Assembly (NCBI GenBank): GCA_030782805.1
Contig: JARJPL010000267.1
Span: 62,001-126,000, forward strand
Direction of reading: 5' to 3'
Source of the DNA: Aschersonia sp. MBC 622
Lineage: Eukaryota > Ascomycota > Sordariomycetes > Hypocreales > Clavicipitaceae
Length of the DNA stretch: 64,000 nt
A model generated the notes under the pieces. That model was not told the origin of the DNA and did not search any database. It saw only the letters and a list, made by a program, of their open reading frames with translations. Positions 1 through 11,272 of the stretch are shown one piece after another. Both the position numbers and the translations under genes were made by a program. The number at the start of each line of letters is the position of its first letter. Position 1 is the stretch's first letter.

Positions 1-1189
1 GAGATTGTGATCGGTGGCTGGCAGCTGGTTGCTAGCATGCAATGATGCAAGCATCTGCTGGATACAGATAGTCGTGATGGTGTCAATTGATGACACGTCT
101 GCGATTGACGATCAATGTTCGTAGTAAATGAGCCAATTTGTTTATCATCGCATCCTTGCCGTAAACAGCAATTGGGCAACAACACGTGTTGCGCAACATG
201 GCATGTTTGAAAATTAGTCGTTCAGTATTCTGAGGCTCTTGAAGCCTGCTTGCGACCGTGCCTCGGTAGTTAGGATAATCCTTGTTAAAAAAAAAAAAAA
301 AGATGCACAAGGTTTCTCGATAAGCGTTGAATCTGCCTGTATTCGTCGAGTAATACCATGTTCACTTCATGTTGTGCTCGCTAGAGAGATGCACATCGCA
401 GCCCCCATGCACTTGAATTCGTTCTATTACTCTTATTACTCGGAGTAATAGAACGAATTCAAGTGCATTAATATAGGTATGGAGCACCTTGATCCCCGAC
501 GCTGAAGCTGGGGCATGTGGGCCCGCCGTAGTCACTACCTACCTACCTAGGTATTCTTGTCGAAATAACACCCCAACTAAAAGGGAAGGCCAACATAAAG
601 TGAATAACTACGGATTAGAAGAAGCGTGAACTTGAAACTCTAAAATCCAACGCCGCGCGTTGTACCGCAGCCATGCAGGCATCATGCATGCCCTTACTCG
701 TGGGCTTGATACCTGCGAGAAGATGAACGCGTAAGCTTCTACTGCCGACCAATTAGCCACAAGTGCAAAGAGAATGCACGAAAACAAAAGGGGAACAAGC
801 TGCGATTTTCGCCTGAGAAAGTTATCATGCAAGCAAGGTGCTGGATGCGCATGCATATATATGTCGGACACAGTTTGGAACATGTTGATTAGCTGATCAA
901 AGACGTCCACTCGTTTCGCATTGTCAGTTTATCAATTATTCCGAAGCAAACACTCAAAAGCATGTCTTTCCTACTTTTCAAACCCCCCACCACCACCCCT
1001 CACTGACTGACAATCTGATGTACTCCGTACTGGTATCAATAGTCATTCAGTCACAGCTGCCCGGGCAATAGTTGCTGGGGCTCAGCGAAAATCCCTGTCA
1101 TGAAGTTGACGATCATGCGTCAACTCATCTTTGCATCCACTACGGAGTGATTGGTTACAGTTTGAGTCTCTGCACTTCCTTAACCACCT
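1..1189. other. Intergenic, window edge
   Basis: I see no gene here. The stretch holds the long inverted repeat at 407-468, a short A tract near 288-301 and a TACCTACCTAGGTA-type motif at 534-553. The open frames present are short, lack splice support and have no recognisable protein character. Confidence 0.6.
407..468. repeat. 26-bp perfect inverted repeat (hairpin)
   Basis: Positions 407-432 and 443-468 are exact reverse complements over 26 bp, separated by a 10-nt spacer. Each arm contains an EcoRI-like GAATTC core. Pairing stops abruptly at both ends. No terminal transposon features are visible. Confidence 0.9.
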
Positions 1190-1780
1190 ATGCTAATTCT
1201 GTTGTGCGCTTTTGCGGCTACCTACCACCAAATCGCAACATCTGGTGCGCTCACTGCTGCTCCGGCCGCTTGTTGTTCAGTAGGAGACGCCCGCGCCTTA
1301 GATAGAGGTTCGTCGTGGGTATTCATATCTCCATGTTACACACCCTTTAAAGCAGTGAAACGTGGCTACTTTCCCTGAGTCGAAGCAAACTGCACAATGT
1401 CTGTAAATCCATTGCATATATGAGAATGCGTACTGTAATAAAGCTCAAGTCGTTTACTCGAAAGTGCGGCGCAAGAATTGTGAAAAGGCTGATCCAAAGT
1501 GGTGGTCGAGTACACTCGCCATGGTCCAAACTCAAAGGGACCTTCATCACCACGAGGCAGCCGGCTGCAAAGCACACATCCGTGCCGTCACATTCCCAGT
1601 TATTGCCAGGACCCTATGCAATTACTCCCGAACGAACCAACGCCATATTGCGACCAGCGCAAGCGGGACCTGGTGGAACTTGTCATGTGGGCCAAGACAG
1701 AGAAGCGATTCCGGGCCAAGGGCCAAGACGTTGTGAATGAATACCCATGGGCCACTATCGGTCGTCGACAGTGGAGATAA
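1190..1780 (+). pseudogene. Putative decayed small secreted-protein gene
   Basis: An ATG at 1190 opens a frame with a hydrophobic, signal-like start (MLILLCAFAATYHQ) and a CC pair. A donor at about 1319 (GTATTC) and an acceptor ending at about 1424 keep phase 0 into a second frame (1425 to about 1605) with natural-looking composition, including KWWSSTLAMVQTQRDLHHHE. From about 1605 the protein-like sequence continues in another frame (DPMQLLPNEPTPYC, then WAKTEKRFRAKG) to a TAA at 1778-1780. The jump between frames has no adequate intron, so I infer a frameshift in the genome or in the sequence. I do not recognise the family. It may instead be a functional gene with a splice I missed, or chance open frames. 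Confidence 0.35.
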
Positions 1781-2785
1781 CAGCTAGCAATCATGTATTT
1801 GACGAGGCCAATGACGATACCAGGCGTCGTCGCCGCAGACGCACGCTGCTTGACTGCAGTGGCGTTATCCGCCCTCGCCAGCTACTCATTGTTCCCTGCA
1901 CAAATCTCGAACCGATCGTCTGCACAAGTCTCCAAAAGAAGAAACACCAGACATGAACTGGGTCCAGTGATTTTCTGTTTACGTATGCCCATCCCATTAC
2001 CGTCTCTCCATGTCCATACATTTCCTCAGGGGCCAGCCAACCTGTCAAGTATTGCGGGCAGAGAAGCCACTTTTTGTTGGACAACGCGGTTGGATAAGAA
2101 ACAGTGCCCGCAGAGAAGCGTAGATTCAAGCCGTCTCGTCACTCCAGCATCTACTCAGTTTCTTTCTTCTTTCGTCCTACTCTTCATTCATTTCTGCTGA
2201 CTCCTGTTGCCAAACAAACACTTTGGCGAACGATTAGCATTTCGGCCCTGATTCTTCATAAAAATAGCGCAATTACACCCTTAACACGCAAAATCACCAT
2301 CTCTCCCTCATTTTTCATATGCACACGCTTTGTACATTACCAACAGGAGTTCTCGTTGGCTGCCAGCTTTGCATGCCAACATAAGCCCCGAAACGGAGAC
2401 CGAGTGAAGCTGTCTTCTGGATATCTTGATTCCTCCTTCTTTCATCTATCCACCGAAAAGCTGGCAAACACTTTCATAAGGCAGACGGGTAGGAAGAACT
2501 GTGGGAGCGTGCTTAGCAAACCATCTTGCTCCGTGTCGAGTCTTGGTGGGCTTCTTCGCCTACATGCTTCCTGCCAGCTGCAAGCTTGAGCGACAGCAAG
2601 TATCGCTGTTTGCACCAACATAACATTCGTTTTCCTGCAGCACCTTGAATTTTACGAATCAACACCTGAAACTCCTCGAATCTCTTTTTCCATTTTCTGT
2701 GCGCACACACCGCGACGACTGCCTGATTGGAGATCCTCAAGCGATACCGTCTCAATACGTCCAGAAACCTCGAGTCCGGTGCGAA
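1781..2785. promoter_or_regulatory. Probable promoter and 5' leader of the DUF3405 gene
   Basis: No convincing gene is present. The pyrimidine-rich runs around 2150-2330 are typical of fungal promoters and leaders, and this is the only sequence available to drive the gene starting at 2786. Confidence 0.4.
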
Positions 2786-5193
2786 ATGAACAAAATGATT
2801 CTTCGTCCCAACAGATTGAGCCATTCGCGGCGTCCGGGCTTAAAACCTCGCTTTCTATTGTTCGCCGCCGCCCTAGCCTTCGCAACGTGTTTTCTTTTCT
2901 TTACCCGCTCAGCGGATTTGCGGATTGTTCCCTATGTCAACAAAAACGGATATGGCGCAGGCCTTTTCGGCGCGGAGAAGCCCTTACTAGAAACAAATAA
3001 GAACGGTGTCGAAGCTGTTATCCCTGATCTGGAGCTCAGTGCCAGCGACATCAAGCATTGGATCGATCCTGACGACCCAGAAGATCCAAACCAAGTGCAG
3101 CCTGGTACGGAACAAGACGGCACTCAACGATCCTTTGACGAGATCAGTCGCTTGCAGGACGAAAAGGACAAGCGGAAGATTTGGAGATATCTTTATCGGG
3201 CAACTGCCAAGTAAGGTGGACATGTCGCAATTCTCTTTACGTGCTAACCATACAAAGTCTCAAAAGCTCCAACCAAATATATGGCAAGACCTTGGCTACA
3301 CTGACCCAAAAGGAGAATCGGACCGAAGAGCAAGCCAGAAAGCTCGTTGAAAACCCCGATTCTAGCATCAAAGTCAGCTACAGCATGGATGAACCGGTCC
3401 GTTTTGATCCATACCCTAGCTACAACAGCGAAGCGTGGCAGACCGACGGCTACGCAGCCTACGTCGCGTGCAAAGGTGCGGATGGAAGGCCCATAGACGA
3501 TATTGTAGTATTCAAAGGCCGCCCGAAGAACTTTCCCACGCACCTTATGGGCAGCTACCAAGCCCTCAATCTTGATCCTAATATTTGCTGGGAACGCGAC
3601 ACAAGACTCGGCGCCTATGGTCTCCTCGAGCAAACGAAGCAAGTCGGTGGCCGCTTGCAGCCCCTGCAATGGGACAAGGTCGAATGGGGTAAGCTGCAGC
3701 GAACCTGTACAAAGAGCAACGCAAAACGATTTAGGAAAGACGTTAGCAGCGACAACCCCTATCTTGCCATCTACCCTGAGACGCAGCGATTCATTGCTGC
3801 CAAGCCGACGACTAAGGAAACGCAAATCTCCATCGATAGCAATAGCGAAACTCGTTCATTATCCAACGTTCAAGATGGAGACTCTCGGTCTACAGACGCA
3901 GGGTGGTCCGATACAATGACCGTCGAGGCCACATCGCAGTACAAGAAAGAGAACCGCACCGCTCTCCTGTTACGCTCTTATACCGGCAAAAGATACACCG
4001 AAAACGACAAACAAAATATTCGCGCCCTTATTACCGAGCTTGCGCTCAGATCAGGCGGCGAATACGAAGTGTTTCTACTCCTCCAGGTCAAAGATGCTTC
4101 CAAGGACATCTTTGGGAGTCAAACAGATTATCGCCAAGTTCTTTCCGAGCATGTTCCTGTCGAATTCCACGGAATCACCGTCCTTTGGAACGATCAAAGT
4201 GTCAACGAAATTTACACGGAGATGCGTGATGACTTTGAAAGAGATGTGCACAATGCTCAATGGTTATCGGTCCAAAAGTTCAGTTACGACCACCCTGAAT
4301 TTGAGTACATTTGGAATTGGGAAATGGACTTTCGCTACACTGGTCACCATTATGATTTGCTCGACAATATACACAAGTTTGCCCGGAAGCAGCCCCGCAA
4401 AGGCCTTTGGGAGAGAAACGAGCGTTGGTACGTTCCTGAATATCACGGCGACTACGACACTACTTTCCGAAAGTCGATTGAACAACAGTATGGCGACAAT
4501 ATTGTGTGGGGTCCTCCCGACCTCCCGTTTATCAACCCTCAAGGACCAAAGCCGCCGTCGACGCCATCTGAAGACAATTACGAGTGGGGGGTGGGAGAAG
4601 ATGCGGACATCATTACGGTTGGCCCAATGTTTAACCCAATCAACAGCCTGTGGATTATGAGCAACCTTGTCTGGGGTTACAGCGACGACAACCACCGAAA
4701 AGAAGACATTCCAAGACGGACGACGATTGTCACTCACTCTCGCATATCGAAGCGCCTGCTCAGCTTGATGCATACAGAGAATATGCGAGGCAACCATGTG
4801 GCTTCCGAGATGACTCCTCAAACGGTGGCGCTGCATCACGGACTCAAGGCCGTCTTTGCACCTCAGCCAGTTTTTATGGACCGCAAATGGACCGGTACTT
4901 TTGTCAACAAGTGGTTCAATGCAGGGCCTGGCGGCGTTGCGGGCGGCTATGGCAGCGCAATGGGCTGGGGTCGTGAGCGTCGCTACCAGGGCACCACGTG
5001 GTACTATCGCGCCGAGCCTCCCAATCGTCTCTTCAACAACTGGATGGGCTGGGAGGATACCGGAATTGGCGGCGCCAAGTGGGAGCAGGACAATGGGCGT
5101 CCATGTCTTCCTTCCATCATGCTTCATCCTGTCAAAGATCCGGAGCCGACGAAGAAGGGCCATGCCACTGGATTTAACCTCGGGTATGGCTAA
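2786..5193 (+). CDS. DUF3405 family type II membrane protein (Golgi-type)
   Basis: The predicted protein is 786 aa in two exons (2786-3210 and 3258-5193). The 47-nt intron has a GTAAGG donor, a GCTAAC branch site and an AAG acceptor. I chose the ATG at 2786 because the frame further upstream opens only with non-ATG codons. The N-terminus is basic and is followed by a membrane anchor at residues 21-39, as in type II Golgi proteins. The large luminal part matches the fungal DUF3405 family: a region with DIVVFKGRPKNFPTHLMGSY, then FEYIWNWEMDFRYTGHHY, and a Trp/Gly-rich C-terminus. The EMDFR segment could be a DxD-like metal site, but that is inference. DUF3405 proteins are thought to be glycosyltransferase-like; the reaction is not established. 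Confidence 0.9.
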
Positions 5194-6040
5194 CCTCCTG
5201 GTTCATCGTATCGGCCATGTATTCAATCTTTGAAACACCTTTCTTCATCTTGTACATTTTTTTCTTTCCTACGCATCTTCGAACGGAGTACGTTGTAACC
5301 ACACCAAAACCTCAGTTGGTCTACACTCGCAGCTGGTGCCATCGCAAAGCTCTGGAGCTTTACATCGCGCGACCGAACCGAACGAGGCATTTACACACAG
5401 CCTGGCCTTGGTCATTCTTCAATATTCTATTTCATTCTCCCAATTATCTTTTTCTCTTGCTTTCTTTTTTTTTTTTTTTTTTTGTTTTTTTCTTGTGTAA
5501 GCAACGATTGACGGCGAGTTTCTGGTCCTTTTCTCTGCCAAATTTGGGGCAGGACGCGCAGGAGTGTTATGTATGTACTTTTGGGTTTCCAAAATGCTTT
5601 ATAGGATGACCGTAGAACTATAGAATAGACACGATAAATTGGCAGATTATTTGTCGAATAGACAGAGTGACACTAGGTATGCTGCGACTTGGGTGCGCTC
5701 CCCCACTTAGTTAGCAGCGCACATTTAGTTGATGCCGTACCCATTCGCAACTAGGACTGAGCATCACCCGCACCAATCTCACGAAACGCGTGAATTGCTG
5801 CGTCTTGGCCCATCCCTTTCATCTGAATGTAAACTTGATACACGGGCTGTTACTACTATTTCGACAATATGCGATACGGATGATCCTGGCCAGACGTCGG
5901 CATCTACAGGCGTGCATCGCTCATATTCTATTCATGATGAAACCTCATCCATCTGTGAGTTTGCCAAGCCGCATTTTACCATCACCACCAAACCCCCCCC
6001 CCCGGAATTTGTCAAACGTCAAACATCTTGAAAGGCTCAC
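5194..6040. other. Intergenic
   Basis: This is the 3' flank of the DUF3405 gene and the promoter of the next gene. It contains a T tract at about 5465-5483 and a C run near 5993-6003. I see no gene. Confidence 0.6.
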
Positions 6041-7261
6041 ATGGGGGGCAAAACTCTTCAGACGCCAACGCCGCGGCGTTTTCTGACCAAACGCCCCGCG
6101 TCGTCGCAGCTTCTCCCACACTCGACGCCAACGCCCATGCGCTTCCAGTCCACGCCGCGCTTCGGCTCGACGCAGAGCGCGACGCGGCAGATGGAGGACG
6201 TCGAGGAGGTTGATGATGATGTCGGTGCGTCGTCGCAGTTGTCGCAGAGCAGCGCGAACAACAAGCGGCCACGCTCCGAGGAGCGAGACATGGCTTTGGA
6301 CTCGATCGAGGCGGACTCGTCGTGCGCGGAGAACAGCCTGACGTCGCGAGAGGAGCGACGCAGCAGCAGCAGCAGCAGTGATCATGACATGGATGAGTAT
6401 GATGGCGATGATAGACGATCAAGAGGCGGCGGCTACGCGAGTGATGGGAATGAAGTTGTTGAAGAGGATGGTGTGACAACGGATAATGTGCATGCGGAGC
6501 TTATTCGTGGGCATGAGGAGGAGGGCACGCCGAAGCCGGTCAAGAGGCGTCGTTTGTCGTCGACTTCAACTTTACCGACGGAACAGCACATGGTCATCGC
6601 GGCGACGTACGATTCAGACACGGGGGGACACCATCATGAGCAAGATGATGACTTGGAGCAAGGTTATGATGATGATGATTATGAAGACGACGTGCAAGAC
6701 AAGACGAGGCGGAGACGCGTCTCCCCGCAGCAGCAGCAGCAGCAGCCGACTTTCCAGCCCGCGCCGCGCTTCAAGCCCGCACCCGAGGACGAGCCCTTTG
6801 CGTCCGGCGGCCAAGCCTGCGCCGCCGCCGTCGCGCCATGCTCTCCGCCGCCGCGCCGGGGCGCAAAGTATCTCGCGGACGGGCTCGCCTCGCAGCTGCA
6901 GGGCCTGCTCTCAAAGGTCAAGGGCGTTGTGGAGACGCGCGACGACGAAGATGACGACGGCGGCGGCGGCCCGGCGAAGGACGTTGTTGCGAGGGTGCTG
7001 GTCGAGGAGGTTCGGCTGGGCGCGAGAATGCATCTTGTCCGGGGCCGGGTCCTGAGTCGCGGGCCGGCGCCGGCGCCGGCCGTGGAAAGCGACGAGGTGG
7101 TGGCGCGGTGCTACATGCTCGCGGGAGGAGGAGGAGGTGCGAGAATGGTCAAGCAGGGCAGCGTGCTGCGGATTATGCCGGCGCCGGCGTGGAATGTGCA
7201 TCTGGGAGAGGAGGAGTGGACGGTGGCGTGCGATTGGAGTGTTGAGTCAATGGAGAGCTAG
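6041..7261 (+). CDS. Acidic low-complexity protein of unknown function
   Basis: The protein is 406 aa and intronless, starting at the ATG at 6041. The N-terminal two thirds are disordered: Thr/Pro-rich repeats (residues 1-45), Ser runs, Asp/Glu-rich tracts, a KRRR nuclear-localisation-like cluster and a Gln run of six. The ordered part is the C-terminal ~140 residues, beginning at a GLASQLQGLLSKVKG helix and continuing as alternating strands (ARMHLVRGRV, VVARCYML, VKQGSVLRIM, WTVACDW), which could be an OB-like beta barrel. I do not recognise the family. A nuclear, nucleic-acid-linked role is a guess from composition only. Confidence 0.75.
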   Translation: MGGKTLQTPTPRRFLTKRPASSQLLPHSTPTPMRFQSTPRFGSTQSATRQMEDVEEVDDDVGASSQLSQSSANNKRPRSEERDMALDSIEADSSCAENSLTSREERRSSSSSSDHDMDEYDGDDRRSRGGGYASDGNEVVEEDGVTTDNVHAELIRGHEEEGTPKPVKRRRLSSTSTLPTEQHMVIAATYDSDTGGHHHEQDDDLEQGYDDDDYEDDVQDKTRRRRVSPQQQQQQPTFQPAPRFKPAPEDEPFASGGQACAAAVAPCSPPPRRGAKYLADGLASQLQGLLSKVKGVVETRDDEDDDGGGGPAKDVVARVLVEEVRLGARMHLVRGRVLSRGPAPAPAVESDEVVARCYMLAGGGGGARMVKQGSVLRIMPAPAWNVHLGEEEWTVACDWSVESMES

Positions 7262-7300
7262 ATGGGGTAATGTTTATGCAACAGATCTATAAAAGGTATA

Positions 7301-7743
7301 TGAAAAAGTACAAGAGTTAAGAACGAAATCATTTCACTCTTTTTAGATGATGCTTTTGAAACCGGCAGAACTGGGTATACACAGTTGGTATGAAGAGTCA
7401 ATGAAAAGTACAAAAGTTGAAACCAAGAAATTACGCTCTTTTCGGATCATGTTGTGAGAATCGGCAGAACTAGGTATGCATAATTTTATAAAGAGTTAAT
7501 TAAAAGTACAAGAGTTTTAAAAAAAAATTATCCCTCTTTTTACGTTGTGCTGTCGAAACCGGCAGAACTGGGTATACACATTTGTATGAAGAGTAAATGA
7601 AAAGCATAAAATCTAAAACCAAGATGTCGATGTGCATAGTTTTATAAAGAGTAAGTAAAAAGTATAAGAGTTTAAAAACAAAATTATCCCTCTTTATTTT
7701 ATTTTTACATTATGCTGTTGAAATTAGTAGAATTGGGATGCTG
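7301..7743. repeat. Degenerate tandem repeat with A-B-A-B-A order
   Basis: Five head-to-tail units start at 7301, 7402, 7501, 7598 and 7656 (about 101, 99, 97, 58 and 88 bp). Each begins with a T(G/A)AAAAGTA-like sequence and ends in an AAGAGT-like box. Units 1, 3 and 5 resemble each other (GAACTGGG(T)AT; TTATCCCTCTTT in units 3 and 5). Units 2 and 4 share AAAACCAAGA-like and GCATA(A/G)TTTTATAAAGAG sequences. The real period is therefore a dimer of about 197 bp. Unit 4 has an internal deletion. Unit 5 differs from units 1 and 3 mainly by C-to-T and G-to-A changes. Confidence 0.85.
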
Positions 7744-7950
7744 ATGGGGGTGTGATGATGCACTTAAAGCGGGCTTGCGGCAAACGCAAACTTAATTAGC
7801 CGCCAAGCTCTGCTATCTGGAAACCTCATCCGTCAACTACATGCCGCGAAAGAGTGGTTCCAAGAAGCGATACCGAGACTGCATTCCATTCTCCCTCATG
7901 ACGCATCCCGCCGCTTTGTCCTTTTCTTGTTCGCATTGATTTTTGCAGTC

Positions 7951-9420
7951 ATGTTCATGTACAGCCTGCGTCGCGTGGCGCTGTCCGTCGCGTCCGGGGG
8001 GGTTTGCCAGCACCACCGTCTCGCCTGGGCATGCGCCGCCCAGCAGACGCAGGCAACAGCCCCTCGCAGCAGCAGCAGCAGCAGCCGGCGCCGCTTTACC
8101 ACGTCCCAGGTGCTGGCCAAGGGGGTATCGGACCCCTTGAAGATTTTGTTTTGCGGCTCCGACCCTTTTAGCTGCGCATCGCTCCAGGCGCTGCATGAAG
8201 AGCAGTTGGCGAACAAGGGGCTGGTGGAGGAGATTGAGGTCATGGTGGTGCCGGGGAAAAAGGTTGGCCGAGGCCTCACGGAAACCGCACGAGGTATGTG
8301 ACTCTGATTTCGCGCCCTTGTGATTTGGGTTTCTTGGACGGAGGACGAGCTTGTCCCCGATTTCGAGTGCTAATATGTGCAGTGCCCTGCAAAGAGCTCG
8401 CTGAACAGCTCGGGCTCAAGATTCACGAGAGACCGTCGTTTGAGGATTGGACGGTAAGCTTGACGCACAAGTCTATACGCTACATGCATCTAATGATTCG
8501 AGTAGCTGCCTACAGGTATCAACTTGGTCGTTGCCGTATCATTCGGGCTCTTTGTGCCCCCAAGGATCCTGTCGTCCGCCAAGTATGGCGGCTTGAATAT
8601 TCATCCTTCTCTGCTTCCTCAGTGAGTCCAAAAAAAAAAATTGTTCCCCGCCTTTCCTTCTTCTCCGTCTGGGCATGTATACTAAACACAAAAAAAAACT
8701 AGCCTACGCGGCCCGGCGCCGATCCACCGGGCCTTTCTCCGCGGGGACCCCTTTACCGGCATCTCGCTGCAGACGCTCTCCCCCAAGTCCTTTGACCGCG
8801 GTACCATTCTCGCGCAGACGCCAGCGCCCGGCATTCCCCTAGACCGGACTCAGCCCTTTCCCGCCCTCAAGCGCGACTTGGCGGCGCGCGGCGCGACGAT
8901 GCTCGTCGAGGGCCTGCGCGCCGGCTTGCACGTCCCGCCGCACGACAACGCCGGTTGGTGGGCGGCGGCGCACGCGCAGGACGGCGAGAACAACAAGGCG
9001 GTTCTCGAGTACGCTCCCAAGACGAGCAAGGCAGACCTGGAGGTGGACTGGAAGGCGTGGACCGCAGACGATTTGATGCGGCACATGAACGTGTTCAACA
9101 CAGTATGGACGCGCGCCGTGGTGCAGGGCGCGGGAAAACGCGCGGGCGCGGTGCGCAGGGTCCTGTTCACGAGGGCCAGGGTGGCGAGCGCGGACGAGGC
9201 GGCTGGCTTTAAAAGAGAGCAGCTGGCCGTGTTTGTCAACTCGAGCGACAGGCGGTACGAGATGCTGGTCAAGCTGGACGGGGCGACTGACAACTGCTAT
9301 TTCCCGCTCGCTGACGGCACGTGGATCTGCGTTAGCAATGCGAAAATGGAAGGCACCAATGGGAGGGGAACTATGAGTGCATTGAGAAAGATCTTTCGGG
9401 CCCCTGACCAGCCATTCTGA
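7951..9420 (+). CDS. FMT1: Mitochondrial methionyl-tRNA formyltransferase
   Basis: The protein is 415 aa in four exons: 7951-8293, 8383-8453, 8506-8621 and 8703-9420, with introns of 89, 52 and 81 nt. It transfers a formyl group from 10-formyl-tetrahydrofolate to initiator Met-tRNA in mitochondria. The N-terminus is basic and Ser/Arg-rich with RRRFTTSQ, as in matrix targeting peptides. The catalytic domain begins KILFCGSDPFSCASL. The spliced middle carries the FMT signature: VAVSFGLFVPP, then GGLNIHPSLLP and RGPAPIHRA, followed by DRGTILAQTPAP. The C-terminal OB-like domain (from about residue 290) is present. ATG 7957 is an alternative start. Junctions across all three introns keep the conserved motif in frame, so the model is well supported. 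Confidence 0.93.
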
Positions 9421-11272
9421 GTAGCTTTTTTTTTCCTTTGTATGCGTGTGTTTATTTGTATATTACCATGTAAAATATATGATAGAATATAGAAATCTTG
9501 ACGAGACGCTCGAATGCCTGGGGCGCGCCTCGTGCAAAAAAGAAAACAGCTCGTTCCGCGGCTGTTTCGTTTTGCCTGTCCCTGCGCTCCAGACACCATC
9601 TAAAGCGTCTTTTTTTTTCCCCCTTGTGCCTACTATTAATCTTCTTTTGTGAAAACCGCACCTCGCTGCAGGTTCGACAATGGAGTCCTCTACTGATTGG
9701 TGCGCCCGCTGTACACAGCACAACCTGTGCAGCATCAATGGCGCCGCTTCGAGAGGAAGCTAACGGTCAGAGCCAAATGTGCATTAGATTTCAGTTGAGA
9801 CTGACATCAGCAGCCACATCTTGAAACTTGTATACCTCATTGTCCACCAAAAGAAAAAATTGTGATGCAATCCTGGACAATTGTTCCGCCCGGAGCTGAT
9901 GCCTCATCATCATTACTTCTTTTTCAAAACCGCCCGATATCGGGAAATTTTTAAAGCTTTCATCCAGAGTCTAATATGGGGGGTCCCAGGGACGGCGGCG
10001 CCAAGTCAACCGACCACTTTGCCGGCTTTGGGGCCCAAACAGCGAGTCAGCCCCGCCAAGGACGTCTGTCATGCCACGATCCCGCAACGGCAAGGTACAT
10101 AAGGTACCCAACTATCTTTGCCGTTACCTGCCCCTGGGCTCTATTTTTAACGTCAATTTAATCACAGATGATGGCAACGCGTGGCAGATAAAATGGAGTA
10201 CATAGCCATCGCAGATCAAAGAAAAAAAAAAAAAAACAGCCACACCGGCTTCATCGGCTGCCAGATGCCGGCAAAGTCTGACGCGGCCCATCCTCTAATA
10301 GAGCTGGGGAAGCCACCGAGGTCCCACGCCCACATTCCGGCGCCGCGTCGGCCGCGCCGGCCGCGTCGGCTGCTTCACCTGGGGAGGGCTGTCGCGCCAA
10401 GTTTTTCTTGAGTTTATTGTTTTCCGTTTGCCAAGTCTTGGTGTCCAAAGTTCAAATAAGAAAATACGGCCTTTTTTTGCAAGTCCTTCTTCCCGCGGCG
10501 TCTAAATTAGTCTGACCTGCAAAACTCAAGATCATTCGACAACATTGCAAGAAGTGAATACATTAAATTTAGCCACATTCTTCCATGCTGACAACTTCGC
10601 TAATAGAACAAGAACGGTTAATGGTGAGACTTGCTTGCAGAAAGCCATGATTTTCCAGCCCTGCTTTTTTTTCCCGGCACTGGGCCTTTCTTTGGCTACC
10701 TCGCGCGTCGTCATCAAAAAACTTGCATATACATTAAATAGACCTGAAAGCGCCACGGCGGCGGCGGCGGAGCTTCTTTTGACTAGCTAGGTACTATAGC
10801 TTAGAGTAGTAGCGTCAGCACTTATCGTGTGAGCATCAGCTTGCAAGTTTTTTATTTCTTTTTTCCCCCCTTCCGCTTCACTCTGCCGTTCAAACCGATG
10901 GAGCGGAGTTTTTAAAACGGCAACTAGGTGAGCTTCAGATATTTTACAACTCATTGCGTATGCCTTTGGCCAAGTTTGAAGCGCCAAGACCCAATTGGCG
11001 GGGCATTTCGGTGCTTTGCGCATGCGAATGCGCCGTCGGGTATTGAGTGCTTTCCGTAGATTATCATTTATAAATTGGCAGCGCCGCCCATCATGATTAC
11101 GCAAGTAATCAGATAAACGAGAAACAATTGCAATCGTTTTAAAGAAGGCTATATAGTATTGTGCTGCTTTCATACGTCACGCGTTCTTGAGTCCTTGCAC
11201 AACCACTTTCCACAACTTATACACACCACCACACAGACTACGGCCTCCTCGCCGTACAAGTCACCACCCACA
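9421..11272. other. Intergenic, 1.85 kb
   Basis: I find no gene. The stretch has A/T homopolymers (9427-9434, 9610-9620, 10220-10235), a GC-rich patch near 10335-10370 made of short CGGCCGCG-like repeats, and a TAGCTAGGTAC motif near 10783-10794. The downstream end is the promoter of the secreted-protein gene. Confidence 0.6.
11149..11156 (+). promoter_or_regulatory. TATA-like box upstream of the secreted-protein gene
   Basis: A CTATATAG sequence lies about 120 bp before the ATG at 11273, a usual spacing for TATA elements in ascomycetes. There is no other direct evidence. Confidence 0.4.

Noticed and set aside
4264..5163. Long open frame antisense to the DUF3405 gene (299 codons)
   Set aside because: It mirrors the conserved exon on the other strand and has no protein character of its own.
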